From Cordylochernes scorpioides (taxonomy: Eukaryota > Arthropoda > Arachnida > Pseudoscorpiones > Chernetidae): a stretch of 64,000 nt of DNA. This document shows, one piece after another, positions 1 to 11,166 of this stretch (its first letter is position 1; each line of letters begins with the position of its first letter). The stretch is taken from the NCBI GenBank assembly GCA_030710605.1, contig CP092865.1, positions 136,541,500 through 136,605,499 of the forward strand. The letters are read 5' to 3'. The position numbers and the translations under genes were made by a program. A model generated the notes under the pieces. It was not told where the DNA came from and ran no database searches. It was given only the letters and a program-made list of their open reading frames with translations.

Positions 1-437
1 TGCTGTCAATACATTAAGAAGACAGGTCAAAAATGATTAAATATGTTAGAAAGTTATATTTTTAAATACCAAACGATGCAATTAACAAATTGATTGCCTG
101 GCCCCGCATAAAAAATGCAGACGAAACAATGACTAGAAAAAATGAAATATGTGTGTCACTTTTTTTTATTACGTACATTTACATTCTAATGGGATGACAG
201 AAGATTAGCAGAGGCCGTCACAGAACGAGGTTAGCGGTTGAAATAAAGAAATAAAAAAATCACATATTCAATTGGAAAATAGAAGGTTATTAATCATAGG
301 GAACGCTTTCGCGCCATGTACAACTAACATATGAAAAGGTTCACTGCGGGGATCTGCTGAAAAATGAACGCAGAAGACACCTCTGCATACTAAACACCTC
401 AGTCGTCTGACCCAAAATTAATGGCCTCTCCCGTAAG
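1..437. other. A+T-rich stretch, no gene seen
   Basis: No convincing coding frame, RNA or repeat is visible. The last 25 bases are pyrimidine-richer and end in an AG at 436-437, which could serve as a splice acceptor for the candidate exon that follows. Confidence 0.5.
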
Positions 438-607
438 TCGAAATAAAAATAGAAATAATCAAAGCTTTTCTTCTTCAATACGATTTGACCGATGGATGTC
501 TTTTCAAAGGTCCGCCTGCCATTAAAATTTTAGAAAGGTGTTTTGGACTCGATGGTGCAATATTTCACAGAATGATTTGCTCCGTTGATGGAATTATTGA
601 AATATGG
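438..607 (+). CDS. candidate coding exon of an unrecognised host gene (exon A)
   Basis: I do not recognise the protein. An open frame runs from an in-frame stop at 434-436 to a good splice donor, GG|GTGAGA, with the intron starting at 608 and exon phase 0. The translation is protein-like rather than the Lys/Asn/Ile-rich product expected from random A+T DNA. It includes KGPPAIKILERCFG and AIFHRMICSVDGIIEIW, with several Cys, Gly, Pro and Trp residues. No ATG lies near the start, so this would be an internal exon; the acceptor AG at 436-437 is my best guess, with weaker alternatives near 453 and 464. It is phase-compatible with the candidate exon at 1887-2018. The gene model is inference; the open frame and donor are seen directly. 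Confidence 0.4.
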
Positions 608-1886
608 GTGAGAGATTCATACATTCTTTTTATTTAAAAAAAAATATTTAAAAGATTACTTGTAAAGTATTTTAAATGATTAATATATAAATAAAGAATA
701 TAAGATTTGTTGTCCTTATTGTAGATATATCTGTTTATATTTATTTTTTTGTGTTTGAAAAGTTTGCTTTTAATCTGTTTATCATTATTTTAGAACTATA
801 TATTAATATATACTAAATATATTTATGTATAGAGTTTACAAATAAAGCAGCAATTCGATTTAAGAAATATTAAAAACACACCTTAACCCATTTTAAAAAG
901 TTGTAGTTAAGAAATTTCAAAAGTTATCTCGAAAGTTTGAATAATAAAACACATATTTTTGTCTTAACTCAACATTTTTATAAGATATAAAAATTAGCTT
1001 TAATTTCAAATAAGTATCTTCAAAACAATAAATAATATCATATGTATTCAGATAAAAATAGTTTATTAAAATATAAAAACCTAAGAAAATATCGAATTTA
1101 ATGTTCATTATATAGGAATAATATATAAATTAATTGTAGAGTGTGTTTATAAATTAATTGTAAAGTGTGTTTAGAAATAAAAATTAAACTTTTTTCAAAT
1201 TAATCTATTGTGTTAATAAAATGTTAAAATTTCTTTTTAAAAATGAATATTTTATTTTATAAACTAATATTAAAGCACAACCTTCTGGTTTTTTTTGCCG
1301 TATAACCTCAGTTATATTTTCTAAATGCGCTCCAGAAACAAGATTTAATTCTATTTCATTCTCTCATATAATTTATTTTGGGGAATATAATATTGTAATT
1401 TTAATAAATCAAACTTTTTCCTCAACGAATATTAAGGTAGCTTTATATAGTCACGAATCCGTTCATTAAAGAAACGTTTTTCTCCTTATTTTATCATCTA
1501 TTATAATATATTTTGAAATAATATAAATACGTTGATCTATTTCCAATAGATGCAATTTTAAATATAATATTTTTATTATTGTAATGTTAAAGGCTCTAGA
1601 ATTTCGTGAAATATCAGCGTATAATGGATGATTTTAAATTATAATTGTAGTACACCAAAAACACACCTTATTTTCTGCAAAATATATAATTGAAAAGGAA
1701 ACGCGCTTGTAAAATGAAAAGAAATGCTATAAATGGTTAATATATCAAGATTTTATATTCATTCTTTAATAATATTTGGAGATTTTATATCAACTACTCT
1801 TCTATAATGAAGTTCTATAATTGATTCTTATATATAAGTTTTCGGAACATGTTTATGTATTATCAGGTAATTTGTTTTTTTTTAAG
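608..1886 (+). other. possible intron between two candidate exons
   Basis: A+T-rich DNA bounded by GTGAGA at 608 and by a nine-T tract plus AAG at 1876-1886. Around 1276-1470 both strands hold short open frames (a plus frame from 1278 and a minus frame over about 1290-1360). Neither has splice signals good enough to call. Confidence 0.3.
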
Positions 1887-2018
1887 GACTTTTCTTTCAA
1901 TATGTGGGATACTTCTAATTTTAATAAAGGTTTTTTGTGTTGGGAATCTCTTATGGTTCAGACAATGAAACAACAAATAACAAGTTTACTTACAGCTGAA
2001 GTGGTTTTAAAGAATTAG
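1887..2018 (+). CDS. candidate terminal coding exon of an unrecognised host gene (exon B)
   Basis: I do not recognise the product. A textbook acceptor (TTTGTTTTTTTTTAAG|GAC) precedes an open frame of 43 codons ending in TAG at 2016-2018. The translation begins DFSFNMWDTSNFNKG and continues with two Trp, one Cys and an amphipathic stretch near the end (MKQQITSLLTAEVVLKN). It starts in phase 0, matching the phase 0 end of the candidate exon at 438-607, so the two can be spliced without a frame change. A possible polyadenylation signal AATAAA lies at 2606-2611. It could still be chance in A+T-rich DNA; transcript data or a homology search would decide. Confidence 0.38.
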   Translation, partial: DFSFNMWDTSNFNKGFLCWESLMVQTMKQQITSLLTAEVVLKN

Positions 2019-2640
2019 GCAATTTTACCTTTTAAGAGAGTATTTTTAATTTATTATTTTCAAAGAGAGAAAAGAACATTTAACAATTTACATTACAATT
2101 ACCAATTTTGTAAACAAAACAAAACACTCCTTTGTTCTCTTTTTTATATTACAGTGTTGTCAGTCTAAAAGTATTTTAAGATCATTTATTTACTATTCTT
2201 TTTTTCCAACATTTTGTACATAAAGGTTTAACACAATTAAGACAACATTTTAAAGTTTGAAAGCAGAAAATATATATGTAATTTATATCAACATTTTAAA
2301 GTTTAATGCGATTTTTTAAATAACAAAATATATATTGAAGTTTTAACAACATTTTAAAGTTTAATATCAACGTTTTCAAAATTTATTTCATATTTAATGC
2401 ATTATAACAAAATTTTAGAGTTTAAAAACGATATTATGAAATTAAATACCAATATTCTAAAGTTATAAATAATATTTTATATAAATTGAAATTTTCTTAT
2501 TGTGTGGTTGGTTTTTATATCGAAATATGACTCCAAAAATAATGATAAATTTTATTGATATATTTTTAATTGTATATATGTGCAAAAAAGGCACCTCTTC
2601 CTTTTAATAAATATACAAAATCTTCTGGTTAAGGCAGTGT
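2019..2640. other. A+T-rich intergenic or 3' UTR sequence
   Basis: Contains a loose repetition of 'acattttaaagtttaa' phrases spaced about 60-90 bp apart between 2230 and 2470, and an AATAAA at 2606-2611. No gene seen. Confidence 0.4.
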
Positions 2641-3150
2641 AACCCTACATTTCATCAGCTAAAACATCTCTTTGGCAGATTCGTCTGATTTCATAACTTC
2701 TCTTGAAGGATGTTTTTTTTTTGCTTATGCCTAGTACACGTGGTACAGGCCATGATAATCATGGTGGGTAGAAGTAGGAGGCTGCTTTTACTGTAAGCGC
2801 CCCACATGTCTACATATGTGAAAAGCAGTTCTAATTTGCACTTACAAATGTGCCACAGCCCCGTTTGGTTATTTGCACTCGCTGGTGGGGTTGGACGTTT
2901 GCAAGAATCGGGGCCATTGGAGCTTTTTTTTTATTAGAAAAAAGTGCCCAATGCGGGAATCGAGCCTGGGTTGTAGTGGCCGAAAACCAACGGTTTAGAC
3001 CATCCTCCCACTGACCCCCTCGAAGGATGTAAGGAAAGCAAAGCAGCCTTTGTACTGATGAGAGCCAATAGCCCGAAACAATGGTATACTGGTTGTTGGC
3101 TTTTGTTCAGATTTTCCAAAATTGGTGTTGTGGCTTATTCATTGATCTTA
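2641..3150 (+). repeat. FB2 foldback fragment interrupted by a SINE
   Basis: The two flanks match the outer part of the large inverted repeat at 42138-42805. Shared phrases include 'tctttggcagatt', 'ccattagcccgaaac' and 'ttggtgttgtggct'. The middle is displaced by the SINE at 2713-3018. Confidence 0.55.
2713..3018 (-). mobile_element. SINE-A, full-length tRNA-derived SINE
   Basis: Read on the minus strand it starts with a tRNA-like head (GGGGTCAGTGGGAGGATGG, then a box-B-like GGCTCGATTCC), continues through a unique body and ends in an A tract. An 11-bp target site duplication flanks it: cttgaaggatg at 2702-2712 and ctcgaaggatg at 3019-3029. Other copies or fragments lie at 20570-20693, 24139-24267, 36481-36775, 44440-44745 and 45596-45745. 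The head resembles a Leu/Ser-type tRNA loosely, but I cannot assign the parent tRNA. Confidence 0.8.
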
Positions 3151-3298
3151 TCATGATATTTTACCGAGCATATCAAAATATGCATTTTGTGTTTTTATCT
3201 ATTTAGAAATTGAATATTTGATGCATTGATTAAAAGTTAAAGTTTACTTTTTACTCACGAATACCATTCTTCTTACTTTTACAATTACATAGATATAT

Positions 3299-3490
3299 TT
3301 AATTAAAAATGCATATATTGGATTTTAAAAATAATTTATTTTAGCAATATTTCATTTGCCTGAACGCCAACCTTTATCAAGGTATTATAACATATTAATA
3401 TGTGTCAACAACAAACTCAGCGCCACATAACGTCAATAAAATTAATTAAAAAAAAATATTTTTGATCCAATATATGCCTTTTTAATTAAA
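3299..3490. mobile_element. MITE-P copy
   Basis: Terminal inverted repeats of the type ttaattaaaaatgcatatat / atatatgcctttttaattaa bound a body with 'gaacgccaacctttatcaag' and 'actcagcgccacataacg'. The same body occurs in hairpin form at 27260, 50729 and 52068. It is non-coding. Confidence 0.7.
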
Positions 3491-5480
3491 GATTTATTTA
3501 TGGATTACTCTATTTTCAAAAAAATAGATATATTTGTTGCCTTCGCAATTCTCGAACTTTGTATATAAATGAAGTCTTAAATATCTTCATTTTTAATTAT
3601 TAGTAAATTTGGAGCTTTTTTATTGCAATAGAAAAATGAAAGTTTGTTTTGATTCTCAATATATTTATATAGATAATGGATAAATTATTTTTACATCTTT
3701 TAATAATATAATATATCATATTTAAAGTTTTAGAATCCTTTTTTTTTTTCATTTTTAAATTGAAATTTCTTTTCATTTTGAAAAAATACTTCAAAGAATA
3801 ACTGAAAATTTTAAAATAAACGAATTACACACTCTTTTAGCAAAATTTGAAAATAATTTAAAATATTTTAAAGCCATTTTATTTTATTTATTTTTATTTA
3901 TACTTTTATAATAAATTATAATATACCATGGTATATAAGCAAGTAATTATTAAATATTCATTTATATAGAATAAATATGAATTTATTTCGATGCAATAGT
4001 AAATTTGATTTTTGCGAGATATTTTTCATTTTTACGAGTTATGTAGCAAAGAAACAGTAGATGGATCAAGGACAATTTAATAGGTTAATGTAAAAAAATG
4101 GAATGATTTCTTGCCAAACGAGTTTTTTACATTCATTTTATATACAAGGCCAGAGATCACTTATGAACTAAAAACAATTTTTTATATTAAATTATTTTTT
4201 TAACTCTATTGGCATATTGACATTCTTATTGTATTATAAGTTTTGTATTTATTTATTACCAGTTGCAAATAAGACACGCTATATCCGATCTGGATAATTG
4301 CGCGTGAAACTATTTACAATAATTGTAGTAGAGTAGGTAACATAATTGTCAAAAAGAAAATAAACAATTAAGAAAAAAGAGCATTGAATAAACATATACA
4401 TTAAACAAATAAGCAACAACATAAGCAGATAGAAGAAATCACAAGGTAGTTATTTACAATATGTTAAGCAATGAAGGAAGTTGATTTAATGAAGTTATCT
4501 GTTATAATTAGTGTTTTGTATAATACTGTTTCTATATTTGCATGCTACACGTATGTAGGTTATATTAATCTATGCTAATTTTGTGAAACATGCGCTATCT
4601 TTAAAAAAAAAAAACTATCATATTTCATAGATATATTATTTCACAAAATTATGGTTACTATATAGTCTCTTTTTATTCTACTGTAGGAAAATAATGAATT
4701 AGTTTAAGAATTGTATCACATGCTAATAAATAGTTTACCTTTGTACATAAAACATAACAACTGTTAATACGTTTGAAAAAGCATCTTCTGAATGCGCCAT
4801 CTGTAGGAATAAATATCAACTAACGTTTGATTATATAAATAACATTTTAAAACATATTTGTTTGAAATATTAGAAAGATATTCTATCTCTCTTTAAAAAA
4901 ATGTTTTCAATAGATAGAAAAATCTCTTAAAACTGATTACAATTTTGTAAATTTATCTGAACGAGTAAAAATAATTGTTGTATGATACTTGATAGAATTG
5001 GGATTCAAGACTATCTTTGCATATTGTTACAAATATAAAAAGTTACAATTATAAAAGTTTTCATTAAAAATATATGAAAATTACAGCATTGTTGAAAACT
5101 GTCTCTGATAATTGTGAAAAGTGTGATTCTACATGTTAGGTGAATTTGAAACAATATTCTTAAAACTACATTAGGTAAATCAATTTAAAGAAATTTTAAT
5201 TCTCAGGATAAACGTCTTGTTTGTTTGCTTGTTAGATCAATACAAATAAGGTAATGATTTCACAACCTTTTCATAATTATTCAATTTATTATCAACTAAA
5301 TTATTGTACAGGGTCTGTAAATAGCCATGAATCGATTAAAAAAACAGTAATAAGTATATTTAAAGGGCTCGACCAGAATGAACATCGCAAGAAGATCAAA
5401 GAGTAAAAAGTAATCCCAATAACACCAAAAAAACAACAATTCAAAACTCCGTTATTATCTTATTCTCAAAAAGTAGATAA
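3491..5480. other. A+T-rich stretch without recognisable genes
   Basis: Mostly A/T homopolymer-rich DNA. A short phrase at 4793-4830 ('gcgccatctgtaggaataaa') resembles the arm of the inverted repeat at 55994-56241 and is probably a decayed copy. Nothing else is supported. Confidence 0.4.
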
Positions 5481-5708
5481 TATTGAAGGATTATTTATCA
5501 TTTAAGAATTGCTTGAACACCATTTCTGAGATTCCATCCTTCACTGTAGCATATGAAAGCAGAATGATCCAATACAGTATTAGAGCTCTAAAGAAGCGGT
5601 CTGGTAGTAGTCTGTGAGAGTTCACCACTGATGATCCAAGCCCTATCAATCTTTTTCATCGCAGTAAGGACAGTAGAGGTTTGATTTATTTAATATTAAT
5701 ATATATAT
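5481..5708 (-). repeat. FB1 foldback fragment, left of the LTR insertion
   Basis: Contains the FB1 phrases 'agtattagagctctaaag', 'gagttcaccactgatga' and 'cagtaaggacagtagagg'. It breaks off at the LTR and resumes on the far side (10651-10740), as judged from the intact order in the copy at 37290-37650. The LTR element therefore inserted into an existing FB1 copy. Confidence 0.65.
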
Positions 5709-5709
5709 A

Positions 5710-6463
5710 TGTAATATTGTGTTGAGATCCTTATCTATGATTAGGGATCCTGTCGACTAGCTGTAATAATGCGTTGAGGTTTGGTAAGCCTGTTGTAGAA
5801 CCTCGTCGACTCTCGCTATAAGTTGTGGCAACCGAGGGTCAAACCTGTAGTAACCGAGAGGGACAGTCAGGGGTGGAGAGTTTTCCAGTTCCTCTCTGCA
5901 CCTTGTAGGATCTTTAACAGTTCTCACAGGGTACAGGCAGTCGTGGTCGAGGCAGAGTGGAAAACTGGGGATGTCCACACACAAAAAACGAAGAGACACA
6001 GTTGAAAGAAAGTTCCTTGAATAGATAAAAAGTTGAGCCAAGAGCAAAGATGGAGATTGAGAAGGTTTCTTACTGTTTTACATCGTCGATGAGTTGGTGA
6101 CAACCGGCGACACGCAGATGGGGAACTTACTGGAACTCAACTGAACTGGCTGTTGCTACGCGGCCTTTTTATACGACCGCTCTGACTAAGAGAATTGGGT
6201 CATGCACGTGTCGATGGACACCGGACACTGGCGACAGACTGTCGGGGTCCAATCTATCTTTAGAAGTCACTTGTGATTCTCTCTTTGGCTCTTAACTTAG
6301 CTTTTAATCTATTATATTTTATTTATTCATCCTCAGTACATTACATCTGGAGATACAAGGACACACGTCAATTATGCGTATAATTAGTTGTAGTTTATAA
6401 TTAGTTCTATATACAACATGACAAGCTTGTTACATAATATAGGGTTATTGGTTTAAATTATCA
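5710..6463 (-). repeat. LTR of the non-autonomous element (left copy)
   Basis: Nearly identical to 9897-10650; differences are visible only in the first 17 bases. The outermost 52 bp is a tandem duplication of the LTR edge (tgtaata..tgtgttg repeated as tgtaataatgcgttg), which the copy at 60784 lacks. On the minus strand TATAAAAAGG lies at 6164-6173 and an AATAAATAAAA polyadenylation-type signal near 6320. A 96-codon open frame on the minus strand (5757-6047) is repeated exactly in the other LTR and is not a recognised protein. Confidence 0.75.
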
Positions 6464-9400
6464 TAGATGGGCCCCGTGAGTGAAAGGGTTTATCCGGGTT
6501 TAAGCGGGTAAAGCCTCTCTAACACAGGTAAGTAATTAGAATTTATTTTAATTAATTAAAACTGTGAGGGAAAAGGGCTATAACAAGATGTTTATTTGGC
6601 TATATCTGAAAATTATAAAAATAAAACTTATGTTTAATTTAAAAGTTATGATATTCATTATAAAAGAGAACTGTAGGTAAAACCTTTGTTTGCTAAAAAA
6701 AATAATGATGATGTTCTAAGAGATTGTTGGCGGGCGTTGGAAAGGGTTAGTGGTTGAAGAATATGCAATTGTAAGTGTTGCACAGACAATCAAATACTGA
6801 GATCCAGGTGCAAAGCGAGGATATAGACTTGTGCGTCTTCCTAGGCAATGTTTCACCTGCGATCCTGTATAAGGTTACAGTGCTTTGTCACAATTGTAGG
6901 GTTATTGGGTTGAAAAGTTGTTGAAGAAAAAGACTTAATATGATTGAAAGGGGTGGTAGAGCCATGCGATAAGTAGAATTGTTGGAGCGACAGTAGGTGG
7001 TCTGACTTGACTTGAAATCAAAGGTTGATTGTGGTCCGCTAGAGCTGAAAAAAATTGAAAGTTGAAAAAAAGTGAACGCTTGGTGCATGCGTTGGTGATG
7101 TGCTCTGCGGATGATTGAAATAAACTTTTGAAACGTGTTCAGACCAAAAAGTCGAGACTTGTACTTCTGGGGAACGGTGTTTTCAAAGAGTTTGTTGAAT
7201 TAAGAAATCAAAAGAAAAATTGTCAAGCAGTGCTGTCGTTTTCTACTATCGTTTGAAGCAATGGCTGAAATAGGTAGTGTGAAAGTATAGGGAATTGATT
7301 AGTAAGAATTTGATTGTTGAAAACGATTGTTGTATGCCCGATGGTCGCTGATAAACAAACATTGTCATATAATAAAGTATTTAAACAAAAATATAGTGAA
7401 TAAAAAGATAAAAATGTGATTGCGGATAAAAAAGTATAAGTGGATAAGATCAAACATGTACTATATGAAAGATATAATAATGAATTAGTAAAATATAAAA
7501 GATATAATAATGAGAATTAGTAATATATAAAAGATATAATAATGAATTAAAAATGATTATTGAAAGAATTAAATGTTTTGCTATTGTTAAAATAAAGTTG
7601 TTAAAATAATGTTGGAATAAAAATTTGATTATAATTGAAAAGTAAAAAAAAAATAAAAATAAAAATAAAAATAATTATTCAAGATTTTATACAAAAAAAT
7701 ATATAATATAATTAAAGGTTATTAATGATTAGATAAACAAATGGAGCAAAAAATGTCTCTTTTGAAGAAAAGTTAAAAGAAAACAAAAAATATTCGTTCC
7801 TGAAAAAAAAGAAAGGAACATATTCACACAATGTCTAGGTGTAGGTCCAAGATTATTGGTGTCTTTAGTTTGACCTATGGGGAGGCAATGTGGCCCTATG
7901 TCGCTTTGGTCCGGTCTGAGAAGTTGGTCTTTGCCAGATCTTCCCGATTAGATTATGTGAGACCAGACGGGGAGCGATCTTGATTCTTAAAATTGGATGG
8001 TATTGACGAAGATGATTGTAATATATAACAATAAAGGGTTAACATCATAAAAGATGGCGTTCTAGTTTAGAAAAATATTCCATACTGGGCGTGAAAATAA
8101 TGTAAAAGTTGTAAAACACATAATGATAATTAAAGATATAAAGTGTTATAATATTTCAATATTAAAGTTCAAATTAATAAGTAAATTGGGTAATGATTGG
8201 TAAGTCAATGTTATAAGTGCTGCAATCTATCCATTCTGCGAGTTGGGTCACGTGTCAGGTACAGGCGTACTGGGCTAGTCGGCGGTAGCAAACTGAAATT
8301 GGAGATGTCAACATGGCGGCTGCAGCTGGTGTTTATTATTGTTGGCGATGTGGTGAATCATCCTGCTGGCTAGAGAAAATCTCTCAGCACAGTGGTACTT
8401 GTCTATTTGAAAATATAGTTTTCTCGGTGTTCGCAAGCGTTGTGTCTCGACGATGTTGCGGACTTATTAAAAAAAATGTTATTCAATGATGTCAGGTTAG
8501 ATGTGCGTAAAAGTGCGACTTCAACGTAGACACGCTTTTGGTGAGGTGTCACAGGCATGAAGGCGTCTTGGGCCTGTTAAGTGAGAAAATTGTTGTGGTG
8601 CGCTGTGTAACACTAGTCGGTGAATTGTATGGAAAGGTGTCACGTGAAATCTTCGTTTTTGGTACAGCATCTAACCAGTTTCCGAAGGAATAACAAATTT
8701 ATTAGTCATGGGTGGTGGTTGTACGAAACACATCGAGAATTTTCAGATTGTTATAGAGGTGGTATGTTTATCGTGAAGTCTTTGTGTTCGCGACGATATG
8801 GAGCTCGTGTGGCTCGAAATAGGACGTGTTGTTAAAAGGCGCGTTAATAGATGGTGGCCAATTGGAGAAAGTAAGGTGGAAATGTGTTGAAGTTCGTTCC
8901 GAGGGATGTGTGAAGTATTAATAATTATGCATGTAAAAAGAAAAGGACGAGGGAGTGTAGCTATGCTGGAATTTTTAACTTGTTTTGGGGAAGGACAGTT
9001 ACCTTTCTAGTTGTGCTTTTGAAGATAGTGTATCTTTCGATTTTTGTATTTTTAAAAAATGCGTTTTCACCTATGTTTATTAAAATTTGAATATATTTTT
9101 TAAATCGTTGCTTATGTTAGTGCGAAAATTATACTTGTAAAAGGGCAATGGCATGATAGTGACTTATAATTTGAATGGGGCGTGTACATAAAATAGTGAA
9201 CATAACAATGATTTTTTGCAAAGTTTTGTATATTTAATTAAGACATTGGTGTTTTTGGTATAAAAATAAGGTATTAAGAGAAACACACAAATAAGTTTAG
9301 AATTATGATTCGAGTAATTAAAATATAATATGAGTTTTTTCCATGTAAAATTGAAAGTAATGAATTAAAATTTAAAAGTTGCTTAAAATAAAGTAAAAAT

Positions 9401-9896
9401 TGATAAATGAGGGTGTACAAGATTTAAAATTTGAATTAAAATGCTATAAAAATGGTAAAATTTGATTTAAAAATAATTACAGTAAAAATAAACATTATAT
9501 TTATGGAAAATCAAGTTGTTAGCATGAAGAGAGAGTTAAGTAGATTTTTAAAAACTTACAGTTTTTATGATTGTTCAGTCAGGAGACTTGGTCTTTGGTT
9601 GTTGTCCTGATGACGTGGAAGGCGTCTTGTAGAGCTTGTAGAAGCTTGTGACTTCTGTTTGGCGATGGTGGCATGTCGTCTGGATGGTAGCGTTGTAAGG
9701 TCGAAGGTGGGTAACTTCTCACCGGCTTATTTTGCGGGATGTTCGGCTGTGTCGTTGGGGGGAATATTGCTTGGTCGTTTCGTTGAAATGGCGTGCTTGT
9801 TCCTCCATCTTGCTTCTTGGCTCTTCTATCTATCTGGACAGTCTTTTTACCTTCTTCGTTGTGGTCTCCTTCGTTGTGGTAATCCTGTCGACTATC
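6464..9896. other. internal region of the LTR element, no gag-pol
   Basis: About 3.4 kb that aligns in order with 61644-64000. No reverse transcriptase, integrase or gag motif was found in any frame. A strong splice donor ACAG|GTAAGT on the plus strand at 6528 is conserved in the other copy at 61708. Some short frames persist in both copies, for example a plus frame at 8632-8835 matching 63661-63909 with MERCHVKS and QHLT, but they diverge after about 35 residues. Confidence 0.6.
8313..8489 (+). CDS. small ORF inside the LTR element, unknown
   Basis: A 58-codon frame starting at ATG in ACATGGCGGC and ending TGA at 8487-8489. The first half is Cys-rich (YYCWRCGESSCW, then C30), with a CxxC pair like a small zinc ribbon. 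The second half (about residues 34-50) corresponds to sequence also found at 63448-63500 in the other element copy. The Cys-rich start is not preserved there. It is not recognised and may be chance or captured host sequence. Confidence 0.2.
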   Translation: MAAAAGVYYCWRCGESSCWLEKISQHSGTCLFENIVFSVFASVVSRRCCGLIKKNVIQ

Positions 9897-10650
9897 TGTA
9901 ATAATGTGTTGTAATCCTTATCTATGATTAGGGATCCTGTCGACTAGCTGTAATAATGCGTTGAGGTTTGGTAAGCCTGTTGTAGAACCTCGTCGACTCT
10001 CGCTATAAGTTGTGGCAACCGAGGGTCAAACCTGTAGTAACCGAGAGGGACAGTCAGGGGTGGAGAGTTTTCCAGTTCCTCTCTGCACCTTGTAGGATCT
10101 TTAACAGTTCTCACAGGGTACAGGCAGTCGTGGTCGAGGCAGAGTGGAAAACTGGGGATGTCCACACACAAAAAACGAAGAGACACAGTTGAAAGAAAGT
10201 TCCTTGAATAGATAAAAAGTTGAGCCAAGAGCAAAGATGGAGATTGAGAAGGTTTCTTACTGTTTTACATCGTCGATGAGTTGGTGACAACCGGCGACAC
10301 GCAGATGGGGAACTTACTGGAACTCAACTGAACTGGCTGTTGCTACGCGGCCTTTTTATACGACCGCTCTGACTAAGAGAATTGGGTCATGCACGTGTCG
10401 ATGGACACCGGACACTGGCGACAGACTGTCGGGGTCCAATCTATCTTTAGAAGTCACTTGTGATTCTCTCTTTGGCTCTTAACTTAGCTTTTAATCTATT
10501 ATATTTTATTTATTCATCCTCAGTACATTACATCTGGAGATACAAGGACACACGTCAATTATGCGTATAATTAGTTGTAGTTTATAATTAGTTCTATATA
10601 CAACATGACAAGCTTGTTACATAATATAGGGTTATTGGTTTAAATTATCA
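9897..10650 (-). repeat. LTR of the non-autonomous element (right copy)
   Basis: The same 754-bp length as the left LTR and essentially identical beyond the first 17 bases, so the insertion is fairly young. In minus orientation this is the upstream LTR and would carry the promoter. Confidence 0.75.
10351..10360 (-). promoter_or_regulatory. putative LTR TATA box
   Basis: Reads TATAAAAAGG on the minus strand, followed about 50 bp downstream by a possible splice donor CCA|GTAAGT. The diverged LTR at 60784 has TATATAAA on the same strand at the matching place (about 61196), supporting function and orientation. Confidence 0.45.
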
Positions 10651-10740
10651 TATATATTTGCGTCTTAATGTTTTTTGATTTGTTATATATAGATGGCGTG
10701 TTATTGCTTTGTATTAATTGAAGGATTAGTTGCAAGATTT
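10651..10740 (-). repeat. FB1 foldback fragment, right of the LTR insertion
   Basis: Contains 'ttgcgtcttaatgttttttg' and 'tatatagatggcgtgttatt', the outer end of FB1 as also seen at 34280-34345. It is the other half of the FB1 copy split by the LTR element. Confidence 0.6.
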
Positions 10741-10859
10741 GGATGAAGAAGGACAGGGATGAAGAGGAATATGGGTGGAATAGAGACGCTGCAAGAAATC
10801 TCGCCCCACAGGCATACAGGGACGATAGCCCTGACATCGTACTCCACTACTCCGTATCC

Positions 10860-11166
10860 ATCGCTTCTCGACTTTTGCTAAGATCAAGCCCTATGGAGGC
10901 TATGCCCCACCTACAACCGAATCGTGGCGGTATAACCACTTCGGGTTTGGCGGAAATGCCAACCTGAAGAAAGAAGAGGTGGATCTTACCGCAAGAGAAC
11001 CTTCTGCCCGGATCCGGAGGACCAGAAGAAGACCCCTTTGTACCATTTTTTTTGCATTAATTCTTTATATTTTAATTTGTATTTTTTTATTTCCCTGTTT
11101 TCAAGCATCTTCTATGTTTAACATGCATTTTTTTTTTTTTGGAATTGTTCAATAAAATGTTTTAAA
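10860..11166 (+). mobile_element. U2 snRNA-headed retroposon with target site duplication
   Basis: The first 29 nt (ATCGCTTCTCGACTTTTGCT and the following AAGATCAAG) match the 5' end of U2 snRNA starting at nucleotide 1, with two or three changes. The next ~275 bp is unrelated to U2; it has a purine-rich section, poly-T tracts, and ends with AATAAAATGTTTTAAA. An 11-bp perfect direct repeat, tccgtatccat, lies at 10851-10861 and 11167-11177; two of its bases can be counted as U2 start. This fits an snRNA fused to another RNA's 3' end by template switching during LINE-driven reverse transcription, or a SINEU-like SINE family. No second copy is in this window. Confidence 0.65.

Larger units (their letters stand above)
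5710..10650 (-). mobile_element. non-autonomous LTR retrotransposon (LARD-like), complete copy
   Basis: Two 754-bp direct repeats enclose 3.4 kb without any long ORF. The repeats start TG and end CA, and a 4-bp 'tata' flanks both ends, although the left flank is TA-rich so this duplication is weak evidence. A second diverged copy starts at 60784. Orientation is inferred as minus because a TATA box and an AATAAA occur on that strand of the LTR in both copies. I could not find a convincing primer-binding site or polypurine tract, so the superfamily is unknown. Lack of gag-pol suggests mobilisation in trans. Confidence 0.7.

Noticed and set aside
1276-1470. possible extra exon in the 608-1886 intron (plus frame from 1278 or minus frame over about 1290-1360)
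   Set aside because: Both strands are open over the same DNA, phases do not fit the flanking candidate exons, and splice signals are weak.
5757-6047. 96-residue minus-strand frame, repeated identically at 9944-10234
   Set aside because: Its perfect repetition only reflects the two LTR copies of one element; no domain, and the second element copy does not keep the frame.
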